The notes under the pieces were generated by a model, which saw only the letters and a program-made list of their open reading frames with translations, was not told the origin of the DNA and made no database searches. Below, piece by piece: positions 42,994 to 54,702 of a stretch of DNA of 64,000 nt. How positions within the stretch are numbered: position 1 is the stretch's first letter; every line of letters starts with the position of its first letter. The DNA lies in contig NC_053501.1 of assembly GCF_905171775.1 (NCBI RefSeq), forward strand, positions 18,203,254-18,267,253, read 5' to 3'. The DNA comes from Rana temporaria (taxonomy: Eukaryota; Chordata; Amphibia; Anura; Ranidae). The position numbers were made by a program, and so were the translations under genes.

Positions 42994-44461
42994 AGTCCTG
43001 GCATCTTTAGTTTACCCAAAACATTTTTTTCTATTTGACCCCTATAGTGATATAGTGCTAGATCCAGTACAGTGATGTACGTGATGGGTCACTATAGAAA
43101 CAGCTCTTGTGAACATATGTACTAGCGTGATGCTATGTGCATATGCTGTGCCATCAAAAATAAATAAATAATAAATAAATAAATATGGCTACCCCAAATG
43201 ATGTGCTTGTGAAACAATATTCCAAAGTGCTATAAGTGAGTCTATAAACTATTATGAATATACATGCACAAGTGTGCGAACATATAAATAATGAATAATA
43301 TTATTAATATATAAAAATAATAATAAGGTGCGTTGGTGCCAAAAATTAGTTTTTCACAATTCATGTGCATTCATGCTGCAACACGTCCCCAATTATGGGT
43401 AAGCGCCAAGCTATGTGGACAGCGCAAGGGGGAGTGTAATTTTAACCAGTGAGACCACAGGTACAGCAGGAGCCAGGAACGCACCCGTACGATAAGCTGG
43501 TCAGCGGCTGTCTAAAAGACTGACACTGCCAAAGACACCAGGTGCTGGTTTTAAAGCACCTCTCTTGTGAGTAGTTTTTTTATTATGAATTTTAAATAAA
43601 TATATTTTTAAACGTATTTCACCATGATGAGCCCCTTGGTTTCTTTGAGGCATTGAGGAACATCCTGAGAGGACTCACCAACTTTAACGGAATACGTTTT
43701 TGAGGCACATTACCAGCTGGGGTCTGGTGAGTTTGCATTTCAGCAGTTGGTGGTGGTAGCACTTATCTTTGTCGGGTGGAAGAAGTGACAGCACCCTGTA
43801 TGCATGAAATACAGCACCAGGATTTAAACTCAGCAACACTTTCTGTTTGGACTGGAATTTGTGAACTGGCGCTTACCCATAATTGGGGACGTGTTGCAGC
43901 ATGAATGCACATGAATTGTGAAAAACTAATTTTTGGCACCAACGCACCTTATTATTATTTTTATATATTAATAATATTATTCATTATTTATATGTTCGCA
44001 CACTTGTGCATGTATATTCATAATAGTTTATAGACTCACTTATAGCACTTTGGAATATTGTTTCACAAGCACATCATTTGGGGTAGCCATATTTATTTAT
44101 TTATTATTTATTTATTTTTGATGGCACAGCATATGCACATAGCATCACGCTAGTACATATGTTCACAAGAGCTGTTTCTATAGTGACCCATCACGTACAT
44201 CACTGTACTGGATCTAGCACTATATCACTATAGGGGTCAAATAGAAAAAAATTTTTTTGGGTAAACTAAAAATTTTTTTTCTAAAAAATAATAAAAAATT
44301 TTTTTTTTTGATATCACATTATTATACCAGCGCAGTACCAACACCTTTTTAATTTTTTCACCTAAACCTCCTAGAAGGTTTATACAGCACTGCAGCAGGT
44401 CAATATAGTATTATTTAGAACTTATTTTTGCGCCGGTGACAATCACTAGTCCTGGCATCTT
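42994..44461. mobile_element. 1.44-kb foldback insertion with near-identical arms and 14-bp duplication
   Basis: AGTCCTGGCATCTT occurs at 42994-43007 and 44448-44461 and brackets the insertion. Inside, 43010-43409 and 43866-44268 are inverted complements; the two long stretches I compared (43110-43330 and 43327-43409) are identical by eye, with differences only near the outer end (43016-43024). A unique centre (43410-43865) separates them. A one-sided tail (44269-44447) ends 'ttgcgccggtgacaatcact'. No coding domain. The 14-bp duplication favours retroposition; the GCGCC near the end and the inverted layout suggest a Penelope-like element. Confidence 0.7.
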
Positions 44462-45841
44462 GTTGGATCCTAACAAATTCGGGATCCCTCTAAAGCCTGA
44501 AACGGCTGAACGACGTCAGTTGACAGTGCACTCTAGCCCGCTGTCAGCTGAAAATGGGTCACAGGAGCGCAAAGCTTTGGCCCTACTTTTCCTTTAAGCT
44601 GAAGTTTATGTGTGCCATCACTTTAAATAGTTCATTTGGGCCAAGCTGGCCCAAGTAAACTATTTGTTTTTTCTAAGTAATTTGGCTGCAGGTGTGGTGA
44701 GGGAGCTCAGCTGTCCTGGGGATAGGGTGTCCCCAACAGGTAAAGGAATCTGTCGCCTGAATTGACATTTGCTGTTTGGCAAAATGGAGTTCCAAAAAGC
44801 GTTAGACACTCTTTATAAATACCCCTGAGCATGTTTTTTTTGTCCATTTTACATGGGGGCATGTGTAAAAACCAAAGAATGGCTCCACAGACAATTATTT
44901 AGGTAGGCAGCCTACATTTGACTAAGTCCAAATTCTACTAAGCTCATTTCAACAGGTGTCTTCATACTGATTTCCTCTGTAACAGAAGTTGACATAGTTA
45001 GAAAATTTGTACTTTTAGAGTTGGATAATAAGTAGTAGAGGGGAAAAAAGTTTTGAGAGCAAGCTAAAGAAAAAATTCCCAAGGCAGTGGTAATGTTCTT
45101 CATTAATTCACTATTTTGCTTGTCAATTAAGTCTGTCTTTTTGAAGTTAATATCTAGTCACCTTTCCTGGAAATTTATTATGGTCTACAATTTCTAAACA
45201 TGAGATTTGAAATTGGTATTGCTTTCTGAAATCTTCCAATTTTCTTTTTTTTTTGTTCTACTCTTAGTGGAAATAATTGCTTGTAAAGCCCGGAGTATGG
45301 AGGACGTGAGCCGCCCATCAGGGTTCCATTAGGCTTTGTTTCCTCCAGCTGTGCGGCGAGCTGCTCGTGGTATGCACAGCCATTCTATGTTCTGACCATC
45401 TCAAGCCGCTCTGTGCTATGAGGATATGAATCATTCACAGCTCTATCAGTGGGAGGCATTACAAGGAGCTGAAGGAATATATACGGTGAGAGTCGATCAT
45501 CAAATAGGAAAACAGAGAGGAACATTAGCTGGGTAAACTTTCTGTAAATGTTCAAAGGGAATTTTATCCTCTTAACGTGAAGGTGCCATTTTGAAAGTCT
45601 ATACAGGCCTTCCTGTTTTTCGAAATCAATACTATACTTGATGATAACATTATAATTGATGATGTTTTCTCTTCGGCCACCTCACCATGAATTGAATGGT
45701 TTGCTGTCTTTGTTTGAGAAGTTCCACCGATGGCAGTCAACATTGTTTATCTCTTCTAGTTTTATTTCAATTTCTGGGGGATTTGTGATGGAAGTTCTAT
45801 AAATAACATCTAATTTTAAAGGGCTATACAGTTCTACATAC
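44462..45841. other. mostly single-copy; candidate conserved noncoding DNA
   Basis: 45100-45500 contains complex sequence with no recognised repeat ('gcccggagtatggaggacgt', 'ctcaagccgctctgtgctat'). The other parts are unassigned. No gene. Confidence 0.3.
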
Positions 45842-46734
45842 GGAGAAAGAAATGGGAAGGCGCCAACCTGAGTGTAGTATTAAAAATGCACAATTTATTC
45901 CAAAGGATTAAAAACCCTCACAAGAACATGATGTAATAAGAGCTCATTTGGTGCTTTGCAGAGCCCCTCCGGTCCATCTCACGGACATTGCGCTGTGTTC
46001 AGGGACGACAGATGTGGTGTGTGTGTGTGTGTGGGCTGTATGGCGTTCTAGAAACCAGGAAGAACCACATGAACTGCAGAAGCAGATGTGTTGTCACTGG
46101 AGACGAGGAGACGGGCAGGAAGCACTAGAAGGGATGAAATGACTGGATGAACTGGCTACGTGCTCGGAGCACTAGCTCCTTCTCAAGGCCTGATGCTCTT
46201 CTCAAGGCCTGATGCTCTTGAGTACATAACCAGTTCATCCAGTCATTTCATCCCTTCTAGTGCTTCCTGGCCGTCTCCTCGTCTCCAGTGACAACACATC
46301 TGCTTCTGTAGTTCATGTGGTTCTTCCTGGTTCTAGGACGCCGTACAGCCCACACACACACACACACACACACACAACATCTGTGGTTCCTAAACACAGC
46401 GCAATGTCCGTGAGATGGACCGGAGGGGCTCTGCAAAGCACCAAATGAGCTCTTTTTACATCATGTTCTTGTCCTCTCCTTGTCTCCAGTGACAACACAT
46501 CCGCTTCTGTGGTTCATTGTGGTTCTTCCTGGTACCTAGGATGCCATACAGCCCACACACATCATCTGTGGTCCCTGAAGGCATCGCAATGTCCATGAGA
46601 TGAACCGGAGGGGCTCTGCAAAGCACTAGATGAGCTCTTTTTACATCTTACTCGTTCTTGTGAGTGTTTTTTAATCCTTTGGAATAAATTGTGCATTTTA
46701 ATACTAAACTCAGGTTGGCGCTTCGTGTTTCTCC
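45842..46734. mobile_element. Penelope-like foldback with tandem and inverted copies
   Basis: Outer arms of ~80 bp ('gaaggcgccaacctgag' and complement; 'aataaattgtgcatttt') bound 893 bp. The left unit (about 45900-46140) is matched in inverted orientation twice on the right (about 46215-46450 and 46470-46650), so one inverted and two direct copies coexist. CA/GT runs lie in two of the three units. A hammerhead-like motif sits at the inversion centre (46154-46190). Mixed inverted and tandem terminal repeats are known for Penelope-like elements. No coding region. Confidence 0.55.
46154..46190 (-). ncRNA. degenerate hammerhead-ribozyme-like motif
   Basis: On the minus strand: GGC (stem I), CTTGAGA, an extra A, GGAGC-TAGT-GCTCC (perfect 5-bp stem II), GAGC (consensus GAAA), ACGTA, GCC (stem I). 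Architecture is preserved but both core strands carry substitutions, so it is presumably inactive. Confidence 0.4.
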
Positions 46735-46970
46735 ACTTGCATTTACAGAGTTGGCTTTTCTCTGAGGATGGCTGTCACTATTTGTGTGGTGTTTTTTCTT
46801 AATTTGAACTCTTTCCCCCTCCCCTTCATCATTGTTGTGCCACCCCAATGAATTGTATAGAATGTTATCACTTAATGTTTTAATTGATTTATGCACCCAT
46901 AGGTATCATTGTTGTGTTTGTGAGTTTGTGTGTGTGTGACCTTTTTTTTTCACAATAGAGTACAGTAGTT
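46735..46970. other. unassigned spacer
   Basis: Nothing recognised. Confidence 0.3.
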
Positions 46971-47035
46971 AAAGCGGAGCTCCACCCTAAAGTGGAACTC
47001 CCGCTGATTGGAACCCTCCCCCCTCCGGTGTCACA
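46971..47035 (+). mobile_element. T2-like MITE end
   Basis: 'gttaaagcggagctccaccc' is a T2-type left end with TTAA. It is cut at about 47036 by the Tc1 chimera. Confidence 0.5.
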
Positions 47036-47702
47036 TTTGGACATTTTGGACAATTTCATGCTCCCAACTTTGTGGGAACAGTTTGGGGATGGCCCCTTCC
47101 TGTTCCAACATGACTGCGCACAAGTGCACAAAGCAAGGTCCATAAAGACATGGATGAGTGAGTTTGGGGTGGAGGAACTTAACTGACCTGCACAGAGTCC
47201 TGACCTCAACCCGATATAACACCTTTGAGTTGAATTGGAGCAGACACTGCGAGCCAGGCCTTCTTATCCAACATCAGCGCCTGACCTCACAAATGCGCTT
47301 CTGGAAGAAGGTGGAAAAATGCAAGGTCTCTAACATTCACCAGCTCCATGATGTCGTCATGGAGGAGTTGAAGAGGACTCCAGTGGCAACCTGTGAAGCT
47401 CTGGTGAACTCTATGCCCAAGAGGGTTAAATCCGTGCTGGAAAATAATGGTGGCCACACAAAATATTGACACTTTGAACCCAATTTGGACATTTTCACCC
47501 GGACATTTTGTTGCCAGCGGTTTAGACATTAATGGCTGTGTGTTATTATTTTGAGGGGACACCAAATTTACAGTTATACAAGCTGTACACTCACTACTTT
47601 ACATTGCATCAAAGTGTAATTTCTTCAGTTTTGCCACATGAAAAGATATAATAAAATATTTACAAAAATGTGAGGGTGTACTCACTTTTGTGAGATACTG
47701 TA
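47036..47702 (+). pseudogene. chimera of two Tc1/mariner families
   Basis: 47041-47303 reads as a Tc1 transposase segment (NFMLPTLWEQFGDGPFLFQ, then HDCAQVHKARSIKTWMSEF), related to 13022-13590. At about 47304 it switches to the C-terminal end of another family (VSNIHQLHDVVMEELKRTP … VLENNGGHTKY, stop near 47468) and runs on to that family's terminus 'actcacttttgtgagatact' at about 47700. The same terminus occurs inverted at 57907. The junction keeps an open frame, but the product is not a functional transposase. Confidence 0.65.
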
Positions 47703-48428
47703 TGAGTTTTTAAAGCCCACCCCTCCACCGCCACATACTGTATGGGCACATTGCTCTCCCAAGGGGTTAAGTTACATTTTTATCTTTGCAAAAGCAAAGC
47801 TTTATTGAACAGTGTCAAACCAAACATCAAGTATGTTGAAAGTTAAAATCATTATACTGTCCAAAAATTACTAATGATGGTTACTTTTGACTTGAATTTG
47901 TGGTAATAACAGTAATTTTTGCAGCAAACGGACAAAATGTAATACTTTTCATGTTGAAGGTCAGTTTTGGAAATGAGAACCAGAGGGGGGGGGGGGGCAT
48001 TTTTTGTTTAAAAAAGAAAACTTCACTAGATGTAATTAATGATCTTTATAGTGAGCAAGTGGGAGCCAAGAGCTACTATTTCAGTGTCGATTTATAGGGT
48101 GAACTTGGCAGGAATAAAAGGTTTGGTGGTGTGAAAGGTAAATGCTATATGTACACTGGCAAAATTCAATGTTCATACTTGGTACTACTACTTTATAAAT
48201 GGAATATAGAGTACATTGACAAAAAATGAAAACTTGCTATTTTTATCTTTTGGCTCATTAAAAATGTGATCTAGACCGCAGTTTATAGTCAAAAGAACAA
48301 TTCATTTTTGTCTTGTTTGTTTGGATTTCTTAAACGCTAGCTCCATCCAAATGCATTTATTTTAATTTTAAGAACATATTGCCATGTGGAAACGCATGCT
48401 GGATGCTTACAGCTCTCTAGAACTCCAT
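47703..48428. other. AT-rich, apparently single-copy
   Basis: A G-run at 47986-47997. 48000-48340 lacks recognised repeats. No gene. Confidence 0.3.
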
Positions 48429-48909
48429 TTAAAGGATAAGTTCACCTTTTGTGAACAAATTGAATTAATGCACATCGTTTTTGCAGGTGTAAAAAATTTG
48501 CATTTATTAGAATTTTTTTACTAGGACCCGCCTGGAAATCCTTGCACCTGCAATCAGCAGATTCACGGGTGCCATGCAGGACTCCTGCAGACTGTCAGTG
48601 TAAGCTGTCTGCTTGTACCTCTAACGAGCAGGCAGTTAAAATCTGAAAGAAAGAGACAATGCACTACCTAGAGCACTTAACAGCGCCTTGGTAGTTCATT
48701 GGGAACTACAAACCGACAGCTGCAAAGACCTTTGTGAATTAATGACATGGTCCAGCAGACAATTTTTATAATTGTGACAGTGAGTTTGAGGAGAAGATCC
48801 CCAGCTCGCTGTCACTAAAGGCAGCGGATCGGGGAGTGGCTGCAAGAGTAAGAACATGTTGCATGTTCAACCCTAAAAATGGGTTCCCAAAAGTGAACTT
48901 CTTTTTTAA
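48429..48909. mobile_element. T2/Kolobok-type MITE
   Basis: TTAA at 48429-48432 and 48906-48909 with ends AGGATAAGTTCACCTTT and AAAAGTGAACTTCTTTT. The interior has partial dyad symmetry around 'ctgtcagtgtaagctgtctg'. Non-coding. Confidence 0.7.
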
Positions 48910-49131
48910 GACAGCAGTCCCCAACCTTTTTGGCACCAGGGACTTATTTTATGGCAGCCAATTTACCCAGCATCCGGAGGGTGGGTGAAGAGGTATATTC
49001 ACAGGGTCTGTCTTCAGCCCCCCCTTCAAACCACAACCCCTTGCTCTCCATCTGCTGTGCGGCCCAACTGTCAACAGACAGTGAACTAGCACTGGTCTGC
49101 TGCCTGGGGGTTTGGGACCCCTGCTTTAAGA
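48904..49131. mobile_element. hAT MITE inserted at the end of the T2 element
   Basis: The 212-bp element 48912-49123 has ends CAGCAGTCCCCAACC and GGTTTGGGACCCCTG (imperfect inverted). It is flanked by TTTTAAGA (48904-48911) and CTTTAAGA (49124-49131), an 8-bp duplication with one change. The target octamer includes the terminal TTAA of the T2 MITE, so the hAT came later. Confidence 0.75.
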
Positions 49132-49207
49132 GCCGTCCCGAGCAGATTTTTAAGTTTTACCCATTTTATTTGCCCATTCCTACTCGCTTGTTTGGTCCTC
49201 TCTGTAA

Positions 49208-49548
49208 GGCTGCATTCACACTTCGGCGTACAAAATCGCGGCGTTTTGTCCCGCGAATTGCGGCGACAAATAGCGGCATTTTGTACCGCAATTTGCGGCG
49301 ACAAAATGCCGCGATTGTGAATGCAGCCTCACCCCCTCTATGGAGATGGTTCACATCTCCTATGCCGAACGCCGCCTGAAAAAAAGGTCCGGGACTTTTT
49401 TTCAGGCGGCAGGCGTACGGCATTCGGCGTTCAGCGTGGAGATGTGAACCATCTCCATAGAGGTGCATGTGTTTTCGTCCCTCTGGCGTCTCGGGGCTGC
49501 TGCGGCGTCACACTACAGGCGACAAAATGCCTAGGTGTGAATGGGGGC
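49208..49548. mobile_element. PIF/Harbinger-type MITE (TAA duplication), copy C
   Basis: Ends GGCTGCATTCACAC and GGTGTGAATGGGGGC are flanked by TAA at 49205-49207 and 49549-49551. Two inverted copies of 'ctatggagatggttcacatc' occur inside (near 49339 and 49440). Open frames across it are incidental. Confidence 0.75.
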
Positions 49549-49551
49549 TAA

Positions 49552-52500
49552 GAGATTAAAATTTGGACTCTTTTTCTTTGGGAAACCTAACTCCTAATTA
49601 AACAAACTGAGTCACTTTTTCATTTAATTTAATTTAGTTTCCTGTCAATTTATATATATTTTTTTTCTCCAAGTGATTTAGAGATTTTAAGTTAACCCGT
49701 AACGTCTTCTTTGTACATCAACATGTCTTATGATACATTAGGTAAAAAAACTTTTTTGATTTCTCATTGACACACAAGAGAGGTATTTATTCCTTATGGG
49801 TCATTGGGCTGGATTACCCATCGCTCTTGCAAATGTTTATTTCTCAATTTTTTGCACGTCTCTTTTTGCAAACAAATTATTAACGAGCTAAAGGGTTTTG
49901 CCTCAGTTTGCATGGTAATGGGAGGAGATTTTAATGTTCCATTAAACCATCTTCAAGACACATATAATGGAAAAGTTTGCCTATCATACAGAACTTTGAA
50001 AAAAATGTAAGCCTTTACTGTCATTCATAACATTGGTGGATACCCGGAGAGCGGTAAATCCTTCCTTCTGATAAAGATTATTCTTTCCCAAATGCACAAG
50101 AAATGTTCCCATTTTATAGATTGTATCGTTATTTCTCAAAGGGATTTATCCATTCTGAAAGAGGTTCAAATGGGCATTACAACAATCTCCGATAATGCGC
50201 TGATTTCATTGTCTCTTGGTTCCCCCAATAACCAACATGGGGTGGAATATGGATAATGAACCCATCATTATTAACTGATCAGACAGGGCTACAACAAATA
50301 ACTAAGGCCATCAAATCCTACTTTTTTGAAAACTTACCTGATGAACTCTCCCCTTTAATTTGGCCAGCTTGCAAATGTGTAATTAGAGGATAATAATTAG
50401 TATGGGAGCTAAAAAGGAGGCCGGAAAAAGGCTTTTAGATTTGACCAACAAAATTACAAATTTGGAGAGTCAATATAAACGTTCTACTGCAATACATACA
50501 GCAAATGAACTCTTGGGGAAAAATGAAAACTTTACAATATTTTTATTAAATTTAAAAGTTTAAAAAATCTTCTTTTAAAAAAAATAATAATTTTATTATG
50601 AACATAACAGAGGAACATTTCTTACTAGGGAGCTGAAAGGTTCAATATTTGCTTCAAATCTACCTGCCATTAAAGCCAAAAATAAAATGGCTAAGGTTTT
50701 TCGTACATATTATTCAAACCTTTATAATTTACCGAAACCTCATAAACCAGCTGACTTGCAGGGAATGAGACCGCAGATTTTACAGGACTACCTGACTAAA
50801 AGTGGAATGCCCAAACTCCCGATATCTGACATAGAACACCTAGAGAAACCAATTGCAGAAGATGAACTATATACAACCATCAAGATTCTTAAACCTGGGA
50901 AAAGCTCTGGTCCTGATGGTTTTTACAGCTAATTATTCTAAAACATTTGCCAATATTTTAGCTCCACATCTTTTAAAAACTTTGAACAACTTGCATGACT
51001 CGCAGGAAATCCCTGAAGATTTTCTGATGGCTTATGTAACCATTTTACCCAAGCCAAAGAAAGATGTATTGGATTGTTCTAATTGTAGACCAATCTCATT
51101 ATTACATTTTGATCTTAAATTATTGTAAAAAATCCTTTCTCTTCACCGAAGACCCTTGCTACAGAAGATGATTGGACCAGAGCAAGTTGGCTTCATGCCT
51201 GGAAGAGAGGCGAGGGATAATGTCACCAAAACCTTGAATCCCATACATAGGGCAAAGATAAATTACATTAAAGGTCTTTCGTTGTCAACCGATGCCAAAA
51301 AGGGCTTCAACCCTGTTTCTTGGGATTTTCTAACAGCCACATGCAAACATATAGGCCCAAAATCACATATGATTACATGGATATCTACCTTTTACTGCAA
51401 TCCTAAGGCTAAATTGAAAATTAATAGTACTCTTTCAGAATCGGTAAATATACAAAACGGGATATGTCAGGGCTGCCCTCTTTCACCATTATTTTTCAGA
51501 TTGACGTTGGAACCTTTTAGCCATTCTATAAATGCTAATCTGTCTATTCATGGGTTTCCAATAAGAGATAGACAATATAAATCTGCAGCATATGCAGATG
51601 ATTTGCTGTTCTTCCTCACACAACCTCATATCTCTATGCCAAATTTGATGAAAGCATTTGCACATTAGTTATGTTTCCTACCTCAAAATGTATTCTAAGA
51701 AAATTGAGGCATTGAACTTGTCTCTTACCTCTCATACATTTGCCTTAGTTCAGAAAATGTTTTCCTTCTCATAGGTAGACAGGGGGGCTGAAATACTTGG
51801 CAGTATAGATTACACCTACCTTAGATGCTTTATATAATACCAATTGTATTTCTTTACTGCGGATTTTAAAGGGGGATTTAAAAAAATGGTCCCAAGTATT
51901 TCTCCTGGTTTAGTAGGGCAGCCATAGTCAAAATTACGGTATTTTCAAAAATATTATGTTTTTCAAAACCCTACCAATTTTCTTACCACTGAATCTTTAT
52001 TGTTCTTGGCAGGTGTTACTTGGGAAATTTCTGTGGGTAGATGAGAGATCCGTATTAATCTCCAACTACTTAAACGACCAAAAAAAATTGGGGGAATAGG
52101 TTTCCCAATTTTAAGAATTTATTGTTTTTGGCATCTCACCTCACGAGAATTATTTGGCATTGTGATGCAGATAGTGAAGATTGAGGATTTAGAGAATGAC
52201 TTGAGTGCTCTACTGGTGAAATTCTCTCCTTGGATACCATATAATTCATGCCCTAATATTCTAAATTACCCACTAATTGGTGCAGCCCTAAAAGTTAATG
52301 CTCAGATGTATCCACTTCACCAGGTCCTTTCATACCACTGGGATCTAACCTGGACCTTATACCAGGAATGGCCTCTAAATATAAATTACAAGTAAATGAA
52401 CACACACCCTTATTGATTACAAATTGTATTCAAAGGACAAAATGACAGCTATGACAGCTGAATTAGGAAAACGGTTATAACAAAATGGATGTACCGTCAG

Positions 52501-53095
52501 ATACACAATTACATTTCCACAAAAACATCCCTTGTTAAGATCTTTACCCCTTTTAAATCTGTTTGCCTTCAAGGAAATTCCATGGAAAAAAACTATCTTG
52601 ATGGTGTATGCATGGCTAAAAACCTCATACAAGTTCGGTCAGATTTAAAGCACTCTGGGAATCTGCTCTTAATACAACATTTCAAGACGAACAATGGCAG
52701 CATTCATGTATCTTTTCACACAAATTCTCTGTTGGCTCCCGCTTTCAGGAACCTTCATATAACTCTTAATAATTTAAAAAAGTGCTTCCCACAGTCCTCT
52801 GATATATGTTGGCGTTGTAATCAAGAGATAGGTTCACTGGTACACAGTTGGTGGAAATGTCCTCTAATAACCCCATTTTGGCAGAGAATTTGTGAATTGA
52901 CAATACGTATTACTGATACTAAAATTAAATTGACAGCAGCCTGTTGCTTACTTCATATTTCTAAGTGCTCTATGAAAACATTTAAACAATTTTTAACAAG
53001 ATACCTACTGATAACCGCAAAAGTCCTAATACCACAATATTGGAGATTTTCATTCATTCCATCAATTCGATTTGTGATGTTAAACTGAATCACTT
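49552..53095 (+). pseudogene. Tx1/L1-type LINE ORF2 pseudogene
   Basis: Domains appear in order, in broken frames: an endonuclease piece with GGDFNVPLNHLQDTY (about 49921-49965); the RT start ILKPGKSSGPDGFY (about 50880-50930); ILPKPKKDVLDCSNCRPISL (about 51045-51100); the RT palm GICQGCPLSPLFF (about 51462-51500) and YADDLLFF (51591-51614, catalytic YADD kept); then a C-terminal part with a CWRC…H…C zinc-knuckle-like motif (about 52807-52862). A true ORF1 is not seen. Many stops and frameshifts mean it is dead. The order fits the L1 superfamily Tx1 group, first described in Xenopus. Confidence 0.8.
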
Positions 53096-53745
53096 ATTGT
53101 GATTTATTATTTTATATAGACCTCAGGTTTTAATTTTCCTTTCCTTTTCCCGGGTAGACATCATATACTTTGAGTGGAGATACCAGGGTTAAGCCTATAG
53201 CTACAGGCATTATCCAGATATCTTTTATTTTTTTCAGCCGGAAATTCCCTACAGTGCAAAAGCCATCTTAGTGGCTGTTTAGCCACTTGATTGCTTTTAC
53301 AGGTGACAGGATAGGACATCCCCCACACCCTCCCGTCTCTCCCAAAAAAACGGGAGCTGGAGAATGAATCTGCCAGTTGCAGCAGTGTACCATAGAGTAC
53401 ACTTTAAATAGGTTTAGAGTTAAAGAGGAGGTCTTGCGCTAAAATGATTGCTCTCAATCGCACCAATGCCTTACATGTGGTTTGAAAACTGTTTACCAAT
53501 ATGGGAGTGACTTACGTATTTGCTTCTGTGTACGAGCATGGAGGGATGGGGCCCTTTTTTATATTTTTTTTGCTTAATTTTTTTTTATTGAAATTTCTAT
53601 TTACACTGTCCCTTTTTTTTTATTTATTTTTTTATTACGGTCACAAGGAATGTCAACATCCCTGTGACAGCAATAGGCACATGACAGTTACTCTTTATGG
53701 AGGGATTGGGGGTCTATAAGACTCCCATAAGACCCCAACCCCTCC
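53096..53745. repeat. LINE tail and an unclassified repeat
   Basis: 53100-53210 may be LINE 3' UTR. From about 53440 to 53760 the sequence ('acttacgtatttgcttctgt', 'ggtcacaaggaatgtcaaca', 'gggggtctataagactccc') looks like another dispersed repeat that leads into the MITE at 53746. Confidence 0.3.
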
Positions 53746-54702
53746 TCTGCAATTGAAAGCATATGGGCGTACATGTACGTCCCCGCCTTTCTGCGGTTCG
53801 GGGGTCCGATCGGGACCCCCCCCCCGGTACATTCTGCGGTCGGTAACCCGCGGGTAGCGATCCGGGATGAGGGCGCGGCTATTCGTTTCTAGCCGCCCCC
53901 TCGCGATCGCTCCCTGGAGCTTAAAAACCAGGGAGAGAGCCGTATGTAAACACGGCTTCCCCGTGCTTCACTGTGGCGGCTGCATCGATCGAGTGATCCC
54001 TTTTTATAGGGAGACTCGATCAATGACATCAGACCTACAGCCACACCCCCCTACAGTTGTAAACACACACTAGGTGAACCCTAACTCCTACAGCGCCCCC
54101 TGTGGTTAACTCCCAAACTGCAACTGTCATTTTCACAATAAACAATGCAATTTAAATGCATTTTTTGCTGTGAAAATGACAATGGTCCCAAAAATTTGTC
54201 AAAATTGTCCGAAGTGTCCGCCATAATGTCGCAGTCACGGAAAAAATCGCTGATCGCCGCCATTAGTAGTAAAAAATAAAAATAAAACTATCCCCTATTT
54301 TGAAAAACGCTATATATTTTGCGCAAACCAATCGATAAACGCTTATTGCGATTTTTTTTTTTTACCAAAAATAGGTAGAAGAATACGTATCGGCCTAAAC
54401 TGAGAAAAAAACATTTTTTATATATGTTTTTGGGGGATATTTATTATAGCAAAAAGTAAAAAATATTGCATTTTTATCAAAATTGTCGCTCTAGTTTTGG
54501 TTATAGCGCAAACAATAAAAACCGCAGAGGTGATCAAATACCACCAAAAGAAAGCTCTATTTGTGGGGAAAAAAGGGCGCCAATTTTGTTTGGGAGCCAC
54601 GTCGCACGAGCGCGCAATTGTCTGTTAAAGCGACGCAGTGCCGAATCGCAAAACCTGGCCTGGGCATTTAGCTGCCTAAAGGTCCGGGGCTTAAGTGGTT
54701 AA
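53746..54702 (-). mobile_element. piggyBac-type MITE, copy 5
   Basis: Right end CTTAAGTGG with TTAA at 54699-54702. The order of blocks is as in copy 2 but inverted ('ccgccattagtagtaaaaa', 'aagctctatttgtgggg', 'gttaaagcgacgcagtgccg'). The GC-rich left half ('ggttcgggggtccgatcggg') starts within another repeat, so the left TTAA is not certain. Confidence 0.7.

Noticed and set aside
43611..43650. Further hammerhead-like motif on the minus strand in the foldback centre
   Set aside because: Only a loose match (CTCAAAGA, ACCA/TGGT, GAAAT). Core bases are wrong, so I did not count it as a ribozyme motif.
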